Origin: Bacillus mesophilus
GTDB taxonomy: Bacteria > Bacillota > Bacilli > Bacillales > SA4
Assembly (NCBI RefSeq): GCF_011008845.1
Contig: NZ_JAAIWM010000001.1
Coordinates: 186,001 to 250,000, forward strand
DNA length: 64,000 nt
Direction of reading: 5' to 3'
Part shown: one piece after another, positions 1 through 11,317 of the stretch
Position numbering within the stretch: the first letter of the stretch is position 1
How the letters are laid out: every line of letters starts with the position of its first letter
The notes under the pieces: model-generated
Seen by the model: the letters and a program-made list of their open reading frames with translations, nothing else
Databases searched by the model: none
What the model was told of the DNA's origin: nothing
Translations under genes and position numbers: made by a program

Positions 1-20
1 GTTTATCTTTCTCTATCTTA

Positions 21-50
21 AAAAAATAACAACCTACTGCTAGGTTGTTA
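21..50 (-). terminator. Intrinsic terminator overlapping the rpoZ stop
   Basis: A perfect 10-bp inverted repeat (arms 27-36 and 41-50, 4-nt loop) is followed on the minus strand by six U residues (complement of 21-26). The rpoZ TAA is part of the stem (48-50). It should end transcription directly after rpoZ. Confidence 0.8.
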
Positions 51-284
51 TCGTAAGAATTCTTGTGTTTCTTCTTCTATAGTCTTAGCTTGATGAGCTT
101 TTGCGCCTAACACTCCAGCCGAAATCTCTTCTAACGCTTTCCCCACATATTTATGAGAAACTGTTTTATCTAGTAATAAAGCATGCTTATCTTGTAGATT
201 TCTTGCTCTCTTAGCTGCAACTGTTACCAATTTGTATTTTGAATCAACCTTGTTCATTAACGTATCAATAGATGGATATAACAT
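48..284 (-). CDS. rpoZ: RNA polymerase omega subunit RpoZ
   Basis: A 78-residue protein matching the small omega subunit, which binds beta-prime and helps assemble and stabilise core RNA polymerase. The start [10 protein letters not shown] and the run [12 protein letters not shown], with the basic residues that contact beta-prime, are typical. Firmicute omega is shorter than the E. coli protein, so the length is normal. The start is ATG at 284 with a GGAGG about 11 nt upstream, inside the end of gmk, whose stop is 3 nt away. It is the last gene of yloC-remA-gmk-rpoZ, as in B. subtilis, and a terminator overlaps its stop. Confidence 0.95.
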   Translation of the reverse strand: MLYPSIDTLMNKVDSKYKLVTVAAKRARNLQDKHALLLDKTVSHKYVGKALEEISAGVLGAKAHQAKTIEEETQEFLR

Positions 285-287
285 ATA

Positions 288-905
<618 letters not shown>

Positions 906-915
906 TTAAATGTAC

Positions 916-1179
916 CTACCCTTCATCAGATAAATCTTCTTTATTTACAAATCGCTGTGCAACAGTTTCCGGTTGCACCGCAGATAATATAATATGTTCA
1001 CTGTCTGTGATAATAACCGCGCGGGTACGTCTCCCATATGTAGCATCAATCAGCATACTTCTGTCACGTGCTTCCTGAATGGTTCTCTTAATTGGTGCAG
1101 ATTCAGGACTAACAATCGCAATGATTCGATTAGCTGAAACGATGTTTCCAAAACCTATGTTAATTAACTTTATACTCAT
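916..1179 (-). CDS. remA: Extracellular matrix regulatory protein RemA
   Basis: An 87-residue protein of the RemA (YlzA) family, a DNA-binding activator of biofilm matrix and osmoprotection genes in B. subtilis. The whole length is the conserved domain, beginning [12 protein letters not shown] and containing the basic patch [10 protein letters not shown] thought to contact DNA. The start is ATG at 1179 behind an AGGAGG. It sits between yloC and gmk, its usual place in Bacillaceae. The target genes are not in this window. Confidence 0.93.
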   Translation of the reverse strand: MSIKLINIGFGNIVSANRIIAIVSPESAPIKRTIQEARDRSMLIDATYGRRTRAVIITDSEHIILSAVQPETVAQRFVNKEDLSDEG

Positions 1180-1238
1180 TTCTTCCTCCTAAAGTCACAA
1201 ATCTATTCTAACCTTGTTTTTTAAGGATTATAAGCATC

Positions 1239-2120
1239 TTATTCAATGTTTTGCACCTGTTCTTTAATCTTTTCGAGCTTCGTCTTCATATTGACAACAT
1301 GCTCAGCTATGGTAACATCATTCGCTTTTGAACCAATTGTGTTAATTTCACGGTTTAATTCTTGAACTAGAAAGTCAAGCTTTCTACCGATCACTTGCTC
1401 TTCTCCGTCAATCGTTTTATAAAATTGAGAGATATGACTATTGATTCTTGTCACTTCCTCATTTATATCTACTTTATCAGCTAAAATAGCCACTTCATTC
1501 AAGAGCCTTGCCTCATCAATAAAACCATCTGAAAACTCAGCCATTTTCTTTTGAAGTCGATCTCTATATTGAAGCACAACCTTTGGTGAAAGCTTTTCCA
1601 CTGCTTGAGTACTAATTTGAATATACTCAAGATTTCTTATAATATCTTGTAATAATCCTTTTCCTTCTTCTCGTCTCATTTCCATTAATTGAAGAACAGC
1701 TTTTTCTACAATCTGTAACAGATCCTGTTCTAGCTGTTGATTAGTCATTTCTTTTTCAACAATGGTTGTAAACTCTGGATGTTGGAATAAATCTTCTAGT
1801 TTGATTTCTCCTCCTAGAAGGTCGAACCTTTGCTTTGCCTCTTGTAATGCCTGATAATATTGTTCTACCAACTCCCACTGTATCTGAACTTCTTTGGAGC
1901 TGAGAGTACTTCCATCAATACTAATAAAAACCTCGACACGCCCTCGTTGTATGTATGTAAGAATTAATTTCTTTATCTTTTCTTCAACAAGCATCATTTG
2001 CCTAGGGATTCGTATATTTACTTCACAAAACCGATGATTCACAGATTTCATTTCAACTGTGATTGAATAATCGGAAAACTGCTTATGTATACGTCCAAAA
2101 CCAGTCATACTAGTTAGCAA
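1239..2120 (-). CDS. yloC: YicC/YloC family endoribonuclease
   Basis: A 293-residue YicC/YloC-family protein. The E. coli member YicC is an endoribonuclease acting on some small RNAs; the B. subtilis role is less clear. The conserved opening MTGFGR is at residues 5-10, a predicted coiled region fills the middle, and the conserved block QELNREINTIGSKAND lies near the C terminus. The start is TTG at 2120: it has a GGAG at correct spacing and gives four residues before MTGFG, as in B. subtilis YloC, whereas the ATG at 2108 is too far from that site. First gene of the yloC-remA-gmk-rpoZ run. Confidence 0.9.
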   Translation of the reverse strand: MLTSMTGFGRIHKQFSDYSITVEMKSVNHRFCEVNIRIPRQMMLVEEKIKKLILTYIQRGRVEVFISIDGSTLSSKEVQIQWELVEQYYQALQEAKQRFDLLGGEIKLEDLFQHPEFTTIVEKEMTNQQLEQDLLQIVEKAVLQLMEMRREEGKGLLQDIIRNLEYIQISTQAVEKLSPKVVLQYRDRLQKKMAEFSDGFIDEARLLNEVAILADKVDINEEVTRINSHISQFYKTIDGEEQVIGRKLDFLVQELNREINTIGSKANDVTIAEHVVNMKTKLEKIKEQVQNIE

Positions 2121-2148
2121 AATATCACTCCTAACTCCTAGTCTATTT

Positions 2149-2157
2149 ATTTTATCA
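2149..2157 (-). promoter_or_regulatory. Possible extended -10 promoter for yloC-rpoZ
   Basis: On the minus strand TAAAAT (complement of 2149-2154) is preceded by TGA, forming a TGn-extended -10 element about 30 nt upstream of the yloC start. No convincing -35 element is present, so this is tentative. Confidence 0.3.
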
Positions 2158-2295
2158 CCTAATACTCAATTTACATAGTAAAAAGGAGATAGAAGATGAT
2201 TATTCGAAAAAGATTAAATATTTAGACAGGTGAAAATGAGTTTATTCGGAAAGGTGCTATGGTCAGTTTGTCCTTGTAGATTACAACATTAAAGG

Positions 2296-3270
2296 TCAGT
2301 CTACCAAAGACTCCAGTCTGTATTGCCTTGCTTTATTATCACCTATACACGAGAGCTTTAGAGATTTAAGTAGTCTGTTGACTACAAATGGCGAGGAAAT
2401 CCCCAAATACTCTCTGGCATCCTGATTCGTTATTGTTGTATTGATTAAAAGGGCATAATCCTCAATTGCTACAATATGGGCAGTTTTACTGACTGTACTA
2501 CAACCTTGACATTTCCATGCCCCATATATTCGGTTAATTGGAACAGTAAAACATGTTTGACAGAAGACTCCTGATATAAGGTCAGAAATAACTAGGCCAT
2601 ACGACTCCAAAACATTAGTTGTATAGATTTCATTCTGTTTCACTATTTTGTTAGCTAATTTTTTTATCTCTTTTAAGGACAGGACTACTTTTGGATGAAG
2701 TTGATGAAAATCGTCAATTTTTGAAAGGAGTTTTGAGCTGTGGATTACCTTTTGGGATATTTGGTTTTTTTTAGATGTAGCTTTAATGATCGTCGAGGGA
2801 TTACTTATAACAACTAATGATCTTATAGGAATATCTACATAGCTGGTATTTTCAGATACCCATTAAATAAGTTGGTTTTTTTGTCTCTCTACTTGGAGTA
2901 TAGGGTCTTTAAACCCTTCTTCTTTATCTTGAGAAATACGAATACATTGATTAAATTCTGGATCAAATAGTAACGTACCGAATATATTTTTAACTTCAAT
3001 TACTAAAATAAAACTTTTGGAAATTATAAGGTAATCAATTTGAAAATAACCTACTCCATCGAACAACCTTAGTCCGTGCAAGACCAAATACTCTTCCTTT
3101 GGTAAATATTTCAAATAGTAGTCTATTGCTTTTTCCCCTTGGTATCCGGCTCTCTGCCTCAGTAGATTCTCATGAACTTTATGAAATGCTGGATGACTTT
3201 TCATTAATCTCCTTGATAACGCCTCTAATCTTCTTATATGAATAGGGATTTCTCGTTTTTGTATTCTCAA
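2296..3270 (-). pseudogene. NERD-domain protein gene interrupted by one TAA
   Basis: Two segments in one frame together make a 324-codon NERD (nuclease-related domain) protein. The 5' part (2863-3270, 135 residues) holds the nuclease-like core: GYQGEKAIDYYL, FQIDYLIIS and LVIEVKNIFG give the E, D and ExK residues of the fold. The 3' part (2296-2862) continues without another stop through SLVVISNPSTIIK to a zinc-ribbon-like pair of CxxC motifs (FCQTC, KCQGC) and a winged-helix-like tail. The only lesion I find is TAA at 2863-2865 (codon 136). A GTG at 2643 could open the distal part but has no ribosome binding site. The gene is absent between yloB and yloC in B. subtilis, so it is probably acquired. 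A sequencing error at one base cannot be excluded. Confidence 0.8.
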
Positions 3271-3498
3271 CTTATCACTCCTTTATTTTTTTAGACTTTA
3301 ATTATTCAACATGTTGGGAGTAAACTCCTTGTTCTATAGTGACAAAGAGGGGCTCCCAGAGAATTTTTTTTAAAATTAGTAATGTGGATTGTTATATGAA
3401 TGAATTTTAATTGTTAGAAGTAAGTTTATTATTCATATCTGTACATTCAAGTAACTGTAAAATGAGTTGCCAAAGCTATTTTTCGTTCTATAGTCTAG

Positions 3499-3612
3499 AT
3501 ATCAGCGGTATTTGCTGTTTATTTGCGAGCTTCTATTTTTATCAGTGGTTTTAAGTTTTATATCTGCGAGATACCTTCTTTTATCAGCTAATTAACACCG
3601 TTTATCAGCGAG
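3499..3612. repeat. Six degenerate 20-21 bp repeats (core TTTATCAGCGAG)
   Basis: Six related cores begin at 3501, 3521, 3541, 3562, 3583 and 3604, spaced 20, 20, 21, 21 and 21 bp. The best unit reads TTTATCAGCGAG; variants change one to three bases (ATTTGCG, ATCAGTG, ATCTGCG, ATCAGCT). The tract lies in the 427-bp gap between the NERD pseudogene and yloB, just downstream of yloB. The rest of that gap (3271-3498) shows no gene or site I can support. Confidence 0.6.
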
Positions 3613-3654
3613 TCTCCAAAAGTGCTTCCATAAATGACAGCTCCTCACTCAAAA

Positions 3655-3683
3655 GCAAAAAACCTACCCAAAATCAGGCAGGT
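3655..3683 (-). terminator. Terminator of yloB
   Basis: A 7-bp stem (arms 3662-3668 and 3677-3683, one G-U pair in the minus-strand RNA) with an 8-nt loop is followed by six U, 15 nt past the yloB stop. Confidence 0.65.
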
Positions 3684-3697
3684 CCTTCCCTCTTTTA

Positions 3698-6376
3698 CTA
3701 AGCACGTCTTCTAAACAGCATCGATCCAGCAAGTAAAAATGTTGGAATTGCTGATAAGCCTAAGATCAATAACCAATCTCTCAGCATGATATCTGTTGTA
3801 TGGAAGACAGGTTGAAGTGGTGGATAGTAAATAACAATGAGCATTAAGATGATGGATGAAATAACCGCAAAGACTAGATACATATTTTCAAACGGATTAC
3901 GGTGAAAAATGGAGCGGTCACTTCTACAATCAAACACATGAATTAATTGAGCCATAACTAATGTAGCAAATGCCACTGTTTGGGCATACATCAGATTATC
4001 AGGCTGATTAGAATAGACAATCATAAATGCAGCAAGGGTGACACCACCAATTAAAAATCCACGGCTGACAATTTTCCAAGCAAGTCCCCTTGCAAACACA
4101 CCTTCCCTTGGATTCCGTGGTGCGCGTTTCATCACATCTCCCTCGGCCTGATCAAGGCCAAGAGCCATTGCCGGTAAACCATCCGTTACTAGGTTTACCC
4201 ATAGAATTTGAATCGGTACTAACGGTAGAGGAAGTGCTAGTAACATTGCAAACAACATGACTAAGATTTCTCCTACATTTGAAGCAAGTAGGTATCGAAT
4301 GAACTTTCGAATATTTTCATATATATTTCGTCCTTCTTTAATTGCTGCCTTGATGGTTGCAAAGTTATCATCAAGTAGCACAAGCGAAGAAGCTTCTTTG
4401 GCTACATCTGTTCCAGTAATCCCCATCGCAATTCCAATATCAGATGCCTTGATTGCTGGTGCATCGTTAACACCATCACCAGTCATCGCAACGATATGTC
4501 CGTTATTTTGAAGTGCCTTAACTATTTTTAGCTTATGTTCAGGGGAAACACGTGCAAAGACATATACATCTTCTACAATGTCCTCTAATTCCTCAACAGA
4601 CATATTAGCTAATTCTTTACCTTCCACCACTTTCCCACCAAGTGGTAGAATGCCAAGCTGAGTAGCAATTGCTTTTGCCGTGATGATATGATCTCCAGTA
4701 ATCATGACTGTACGGATACCAGCCTCTTTACATTCTTTTACAGCTAGTTTTACCTCAGGTCTTGGAGGATCAATCATACCTTGTAGACCAATAAAAATTA
4801 AGTTCTTCTCTGCATCGATTTCATTATAAACAGTCTCTGATGGACCTAATGCCTTAAACGCAACAGCGATTGTACGAAGTGCCTGTGCTCCTAATTCTTC
4901 AATAGCACCCTCAACCTCATCCTTTAGACGAGTAGATAGAAACTGCTGCTTGTGGTCCCATAAAATCGATTCACTATTTTGAATGAGAACATCCGGAGCA
5001 CCCTTTGTTACGACAAATCTCTTTCCGTTTGGATCACGAACAATGACAGACATCATCTTTCGATTAGAGTCAAAAGGAAATTCTTTTTCAATGACAAATT
5101 GCTCTTGAAGCAGTGTTCTAGTTAGTCCAGCTTTCATGGCTGATACGACTAAAGCTCCTTCTGTCGGATCACCATCCAATGCAAAGTCCTTTTTCTTTTG
5201 TCTTATATCGGCATTATTACAAAGCAATCCAAAGGTAAGGAGCTGATGAAGAGACTTTACGTCTTTCGGTTGAATGATATCTTCACCTTCATAGAAACGA
5301 CCATCTGGTTCATAGCCAGTTCCTGAAACTGTCCATGTTTTGCCACCTGACCAAAGGTGGGTAACGGTCATCTTGTTTTGAGTCATCGTTCCTGTCTTGT
5401 CGGAACAAATAACAGAAGCACAACCAAGCGTCTCAACTGCAGGAAGCTTTCTAACAATCGCATTATTTTTAATCATTCGTTGAACACCAAGTGATAACGC
5501 CACCGTTACAATTGCAGGCAGCCCTTCAGGTATTGCTGCAACAGCTAGAGATACCCCGGCAAGGAACATGCTGTACACATCATGACCTTGCAGCACTCCT
5601 AGGAGAACTACAATAGCAGTTAAAATTAATGCAACTGTGATTAAAATCTTTCCAAGCTGTTCAAGCTTTCGTTGAAGAGGAGTAATCATCGTTTCAGCGG
5701 ATTGTAATAGGTCAGCGATTTGGCCCATTGCTGTATTCATTCCTGTTGCCACAACGACACCTACACCTGAACCTCTCGTAACCATTGTACCCATGAATGC
5801 CATGTTTTCTTGGTCACCAATCCCTACATCTTGACCACTAATGGAATTGGTTTTCTTTTGGACTGGTAAGGATTCCCCTGTTAAGGCTGATTCTTCGATT
5901 TCTAAACTACTCGAATTAAGAATTCGAATATCTGCACTAATCCGGTCACCTGAGGCAAACTTAACAACATCCCCCACAACCAGCTCAGACGAAGCTATCT
6001 TAACCCAACTTCCATCTCTCTTGACCATCACTTGGGGAGCAGACAGCTCTTTTAGTGCATCTAAGGACTTTTCTGCTTTACGTTCCTGAAAGAATCCTAG
6101 AAAACCATTAATTATAATGATAGCAATGATAGCAATTGCATCAATGTATTCTCCCAGTAAGCCTGATATTAGAGTTGCAGCTAATAAAACAAGCACCATA
6201 AAATCCTTAAACTGAGCTAGAAACAATAAGAACATGTTAGGCTTCTCTGCTTCCTTTAGTTCATTAAAGCCAAATTGCTCAAGACGTTTTTTTACCTCTT
6301 TCGTCGTTAATCCTTTCTCATAATTTGTATTTACTTGTTTTTCCACATCCTCTGTACGCAGCTCATACCATTTCAT
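3698..6376 (-). CDS. yloB: Calcium-transporting P-type ATPase
   Basis: An 892-residue P2A-type ATPase close to B. subtilis YloB, a membrane pump that exports Ca2+ with ATP. In order: an N-terminal cation ATPase domain, membrane helices from about residue 50, the actuator motif ALTGES, the ion-binding helix PEGLPA, the phosphorylated aspartate in DKTGT (D326), the nucleotide-binding domain, the hinge motif TGDGVNDAPA, and C-terminal helices ending in FRRR. Length is normal for SERCA-like bacterial pumps. It diverges from rqcH across 171 bp and has its own terminator. B. subtilis yloB is linked to sporulation and germination; nothing in this sequence tests that. Confidence 0.92.
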   Translation of the reverse strand: MKWYELRTEDVEKQVNTNYEKGLTTKEVKKRLEQFGFNELKEAEKPNMFLLFLAQFKDFMVLVLLAATLISGLLGEYIDAIAIIAIIIINGFLGFFQERKAEKSLDALKELSAPQVMVKRDGSWVKIASSELVVGDVVKFASGDRISADIRILNSSSLEIEESALTGESLPVQKKTNSISGQDVGIGDQENMAFMGTMVTRGSGVGVVVATGMNTAMGQIADLLQSAETMITPLQRKLEQLGKILITVALILTAIVVLLGVLQGHDVYSMFLAGVSLAVAAIPEGLPAIVTVALSLGVQRMIKNNAIVRKLPAVETLGCASVICSDKTGTMTQNKMTVTHLWSGGKTWTVSGTGYEPDGRFYEGEDIIQPKDVKSLHQLLTFGLLCNNADIRQKKKDFALDGDPTEGALVVSAMKAGLTRTLLQEQFVIEKEFPFDSNRKMMSVIVRDPNGKRFVVTKGAPDVLIQNSESILWDHKQQFLSTRLKDEVEGAIEELGAQALRTIAVAFKALGPSETVYNEIDAEKNLIFIGLQGMIDPPRPEVKLAVKECKEAGIRTVMITGDHIITAKAIATQLGILPLGGKVVEGKELANMSVEELEDIVEDVYVFARVSPEHKLKIVKALQNNGHIVAMTGDGVNDAPAIKASDIGIAMGITGTDVAKEASSLVLLDDNFATIKAAIKEGRNIYENIRKFIRYLLASNVGEILVMLFAMLLALPLPLVPIQILWVNLVTDGLPAMALGLDQAEGDVMKRAPRNPREGVFARGLAWKIVSRGFLIGGVTLAAFMIVYSNQPDNLMYAQTVAFATLVMAQLIHVFDCRSDRSIFHRNPFENMYLVFAVISSIILMLIVIYYPPLQPVFHTTDIMLRDWLLILGLSAIPTFLLAGSMLFRRRA

Positions 6377-6443
6377 CTGGTAATCTCACACCTTTTCTCT
6401 GTTTAATCAAGACGTATGTTTGTCCTCTCTCATGGAAATCTTA

Positions 6444-6472
6444 TTCAGACAAGTTGTAAAAAATGCTATACT
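6444..6472 (+). promoter_or_regulatory. Sigma-A promoter of rqcH
   Basis: TTCAGA (6444-6449) and TATACT (6467-6472) are separated by 17 bp, and TG at 6464-6465 makes an extended -10. It lies about 70 nt before the rqcH ATG, in the divergent gap with yloB. Confidence 0.6.
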
Positions 6473-6547
6473 TATTACAATTGTTCTATTTCAAGAATGA
6501 TGATGAATTTAAACTAGATTGCTGTGTATGGGTGAGAGGGTGTTATT

Positions 6548-8257
6548 ATGTCATTTGATGGTGTTGTTACAAGGGCCATTACAGAGGAGTTAAAAAAGAA
6601 TATACTAGGTGGTCGAATTTCTAAAATCTATCAACCCTATAAACAAGAGCTTTTGATCCATATTCGCGGAAATGGACAAACCTTTAAACTATTAATTTCT
6701 GCAAATCCGTCTTATTCAAGACTTCATTTTACTAATGAAGCGTATGAGAATCCTTCAGAGCCACCAATGTTTTGTATGCTTTTAAGAAAGCATCTAGAGG
6801 GCAATGTCATTACCTCTGTAGAGCAGCTCGATATGGAAAGAATCATTCATATAGAAACTAGAGGAAGAAATGAATTAGGTGATGAAACAAATAAAATGCT
6901 CATCATTGAGATCATGGGAAAGCATAGTAATATTGTGTTAGTTGAAAAGGACCGAAAGATCATACTGGATAGTATTAAGCATATTTCACCAGCTGTTAAT
7001 CGTCATCGAACGATTTTACCCGGATATGAATATATGAGTCCTCCTGCACAAGAGAAGCTTAATCCACTAACTATTGATGAAGACACATTTCTAAGAAAGT
7101 TAGATTTTAACGCTGGTAAACTGGCAAATCAAATTGTAGGGGCATTCAGTGGGATCTCTCCATTATTTGCATCAGAGGTCGTAAATGGAGCTGGGATTAA
7201 TGGGAAAATGGCACTATCTCAGTCATTTTTTGCTCTTATTGAGAAAGTAAAACAAGGTGAGTTTCAGCCTAGTATTATAGCTGGAAATCAAAAAGAGTAT
7301 TTTTATGCGTTTGCTCTTCACCATCTGGGTGGAGAAATAAAAACATTTCATTCACCGAGTGAGATGCTTGATCGCTTTTATTACGGTAAGGCAGAGCGTG
7401 ACCGTGTTAGACAACAAGGTCATGATCTTGAACGATTTATCCGAAATGAAAAGGATAAAAATGATAAGAAGTTAGTTAAGCTCCAAAAGACCTTACAAGA
7501 TGCTGGTAAGGCTGAGGAATATCAGTTGTTAGGTGAACTTCTAACAGCCAATATGTATAGACTAAAAAAGGGATTAAAAAGTATTGAGGTAGAAAACTAT
7601 TATGATGAGTCCAATAGTAATGTTACCATTCCACTTAATCCGTTAAAATCACCATCTGATAATGCACAAAGCTATTATATAAAGTACCAAAAGGCTAAAA
7701 AATCAGTACATTTTGTGTTAGAGCAGATTGAAAATGCAAAAGCGGAAAAGGCTTATTTCGAATCTCTTCTTCAGCAAATGGAGACTGCATCCCCAAAGGA
7801 TATCCAAGAGATTAGAGAAGAACTTGAAGAAGAAGGCTATGTAAAAGCTAAACAGAAAAAAGGAAATAAGAAAAATAAGCCGCAAAAACCTAACTTAGAG
7901 GAATATACATCAAGTACTGGTGCATCTATTTTAGTTGGGAAAAACAATAAGCAAAATGATTATCTTACAAATAAAATAGCACACCGTGAAGAATGGTGGT
8001 TTCATACAAAGGACATACCGGGTTCACATGTTGTGATCAAGCAGACAGAACCAGATGATGCATCCATTTTAGAAGCTGCCAATCTAGCTGCTTACTTTAG
8101 TAAAGCCAGGAATTCGAGCTCTGTCCCTGTAGATTATACGAAGATTAAGTATGTAAAAAAACCAAGTGGATCAAAGCCAGGATTTGTAATATATGACAAT
8201 CAACAAACTGTCTATGTAACTCCTAATGAAGACTTGGTATTACAATTAAAAAAATAA
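6548..8257 (+). CDS. rqcH: Rqc2-type ribosome quality control protein RqcH
   Basis: A 569-residue NFACT-family protein (YloA, older name FbpA). RqcH binds the large ribosomal subunit carrying a stuck peptidyl-tRNA and recruits tRNA-Ala to add C-terminal alanine tails that mark the chain for degradation. The order fits: NFACT-N from residue 1 (MSFDGVVTRAI), helix-hairpin-helix and coiled coil around 290-450, then the NFACT-R domain with EWWFHTKDIPGSHV near residue 480. The start is ATG at 6548 with a GAGAGGG just upstream. It is a plus-strand gene in a mostly minus-strand region and converges with pyrE on a shared terminator. Confidence 0.94.
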   Translation: MSFDGVVTRAITEELKKNILGGRISKIYQPYKQELLIHIRGNGQTFKLLISANPSYSRLHFTNEAYENPSEPPMFCMLLRKHLEGNVITSVEQLDMERIIHIETRGRNELGDETNKMLIIEIMGKHSNIVLVEKDRKIILDSIKHISPAVNRHRTILPGYEYMSPPAQEKLNPLTIDEDTFLRKLDFNAGKLANQIVGAFSGISPLFASEVVNGAGINGKMALSQSFFALIEKVKQGEFQPSIIAGNQKEYFYAFALHHLGGEIKTFHSPSEMLDRFYYGKAERDRVRQQGHDLERFIRNEKDKNDKKLVKLQKTLQDAGKAEEYQLLGELLTANMYRLKKGLKSIEVENYYDESNSNVTIPLNPLKSPSDNAQSYYIKYQKAKKSVHFVLEQIENAKAEKAYFESLLQQMETASPKDIQEIREELEEEGYVKAKQKKGNKKNKPQKPNLEEYTSSTGASILVGKNNKQNDYLTNKIAHREEWWFHTKDIPGSHVVIKQTEPDDASILEAANLAAYFSKARNSSSVPVDYTKIKYVKKPSGSKPGFVIYDNQQTVYVTPNEDLVLQLKK

Positions 8258-8286
8258 GGATCGTCTTGTGACGATCCTTATTTTTT
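8250..8286. terminator. Bidirectional terminator between rqcH and pyrE
   Basis: A perfect 11-bp stem (8255-8265 and 8270-8280) with a 4-nt loop has a T run on the plus side (8281-8286) and an A run on the other (8248-8254). The rqcH TAA forms the start of the stem, and the pyrE stop is at 8285-8287. Confidence 0.9.
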
Positions 8287-8913
8287 ATGCTGTAACCCAA
8301 GACTCATCTTGAGGATTTTGTCTCCATTTTTCAAGTTTTTCTAAGTCCTGATTAGATATTTTCCCTTCTGCTGCAGCTACTTCTGCTAATGCAGTAAAGG
8401 TAGTTACAGAGAAAGCATCTACCTCTAAGTCTGAAAGGCGTTTTTTAGAAGCATCAAGCTCATATGAAAAAATGGCCGCTATCCCTAATACTTCACAGCC
8501 CATTGCTCTTAAAGCCTCAACCGTCGCAAGGGAGCTTCCGCCTGTAGAAATAAGATCCTCTATTACTACTACCTTTTGACCTGGCTTTACAGCACCTTCT
8601 ACTTGCTTACCTTTACCATGGCTTTTTGCTGCACCCCTAACGTAACACATAGGTAGCTCCATCACATCACTTACCCAAGCTGCAGGGGCGATTCCTCCTG
8701 TTGCAGTACCTGCGATTACTTCCACTGTAGGAAAGTGTTCTTTAATTGTATTTTGTAAACCTTTAGCAATATCCTTACGTACTGCTGGATAGGACATCGT
8801 TAAACGGTTGTCACAATATATAGGAGATTTTAACCCTGAAGACCATGTAAAAGGATCGTTAGGCTGTAATGATACTGCTCCAATTTCTAATAAATGCTTA
8901 GCGATTTGATTTT

Positions 8914-8917
<4 letters not shown>
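8285..8917 (-). CDS. pyrE: Orotate phosphoribosyltransferase
   Basis: A 210-residue enzyme transferring the phosphoribosyl group of PRPP to orotate to give OMP, the fifth step of pyrimidine synthesis. The PRPP-binding signature [13 protein letters not shown] is at residues 117-129, and the conserved loop [12 protein letters not shown] is at about 98-108. The start is ATG at 8917 rather than the upstream GTG at 8935: it overlaps the pyrF stop as ATGA and aligns with the start of B. subtilis PyrE. Last gene of the pyr operon, ending on the terminator shared with rqcH. Confidence 0.95.

Positions 8918-11313
<2,396 letters not shown>

Positions 11314-11317
<4 letters not shown>

Noticed and set aside
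2643..2863. Frameshift as the cause of the split NERD gene
   Set aside because: Both parts are in the same frame, and the 220 bases between them translate without another stop into family-like sequence; one TAA explains the split.
3499..3612. CRISPR array at the 20-21 bp repeats
   Set aside because: Repeat cores are about 10 bp and degenerate, there are no spacers of constant length distinct from repeats, and no cas genes are present.
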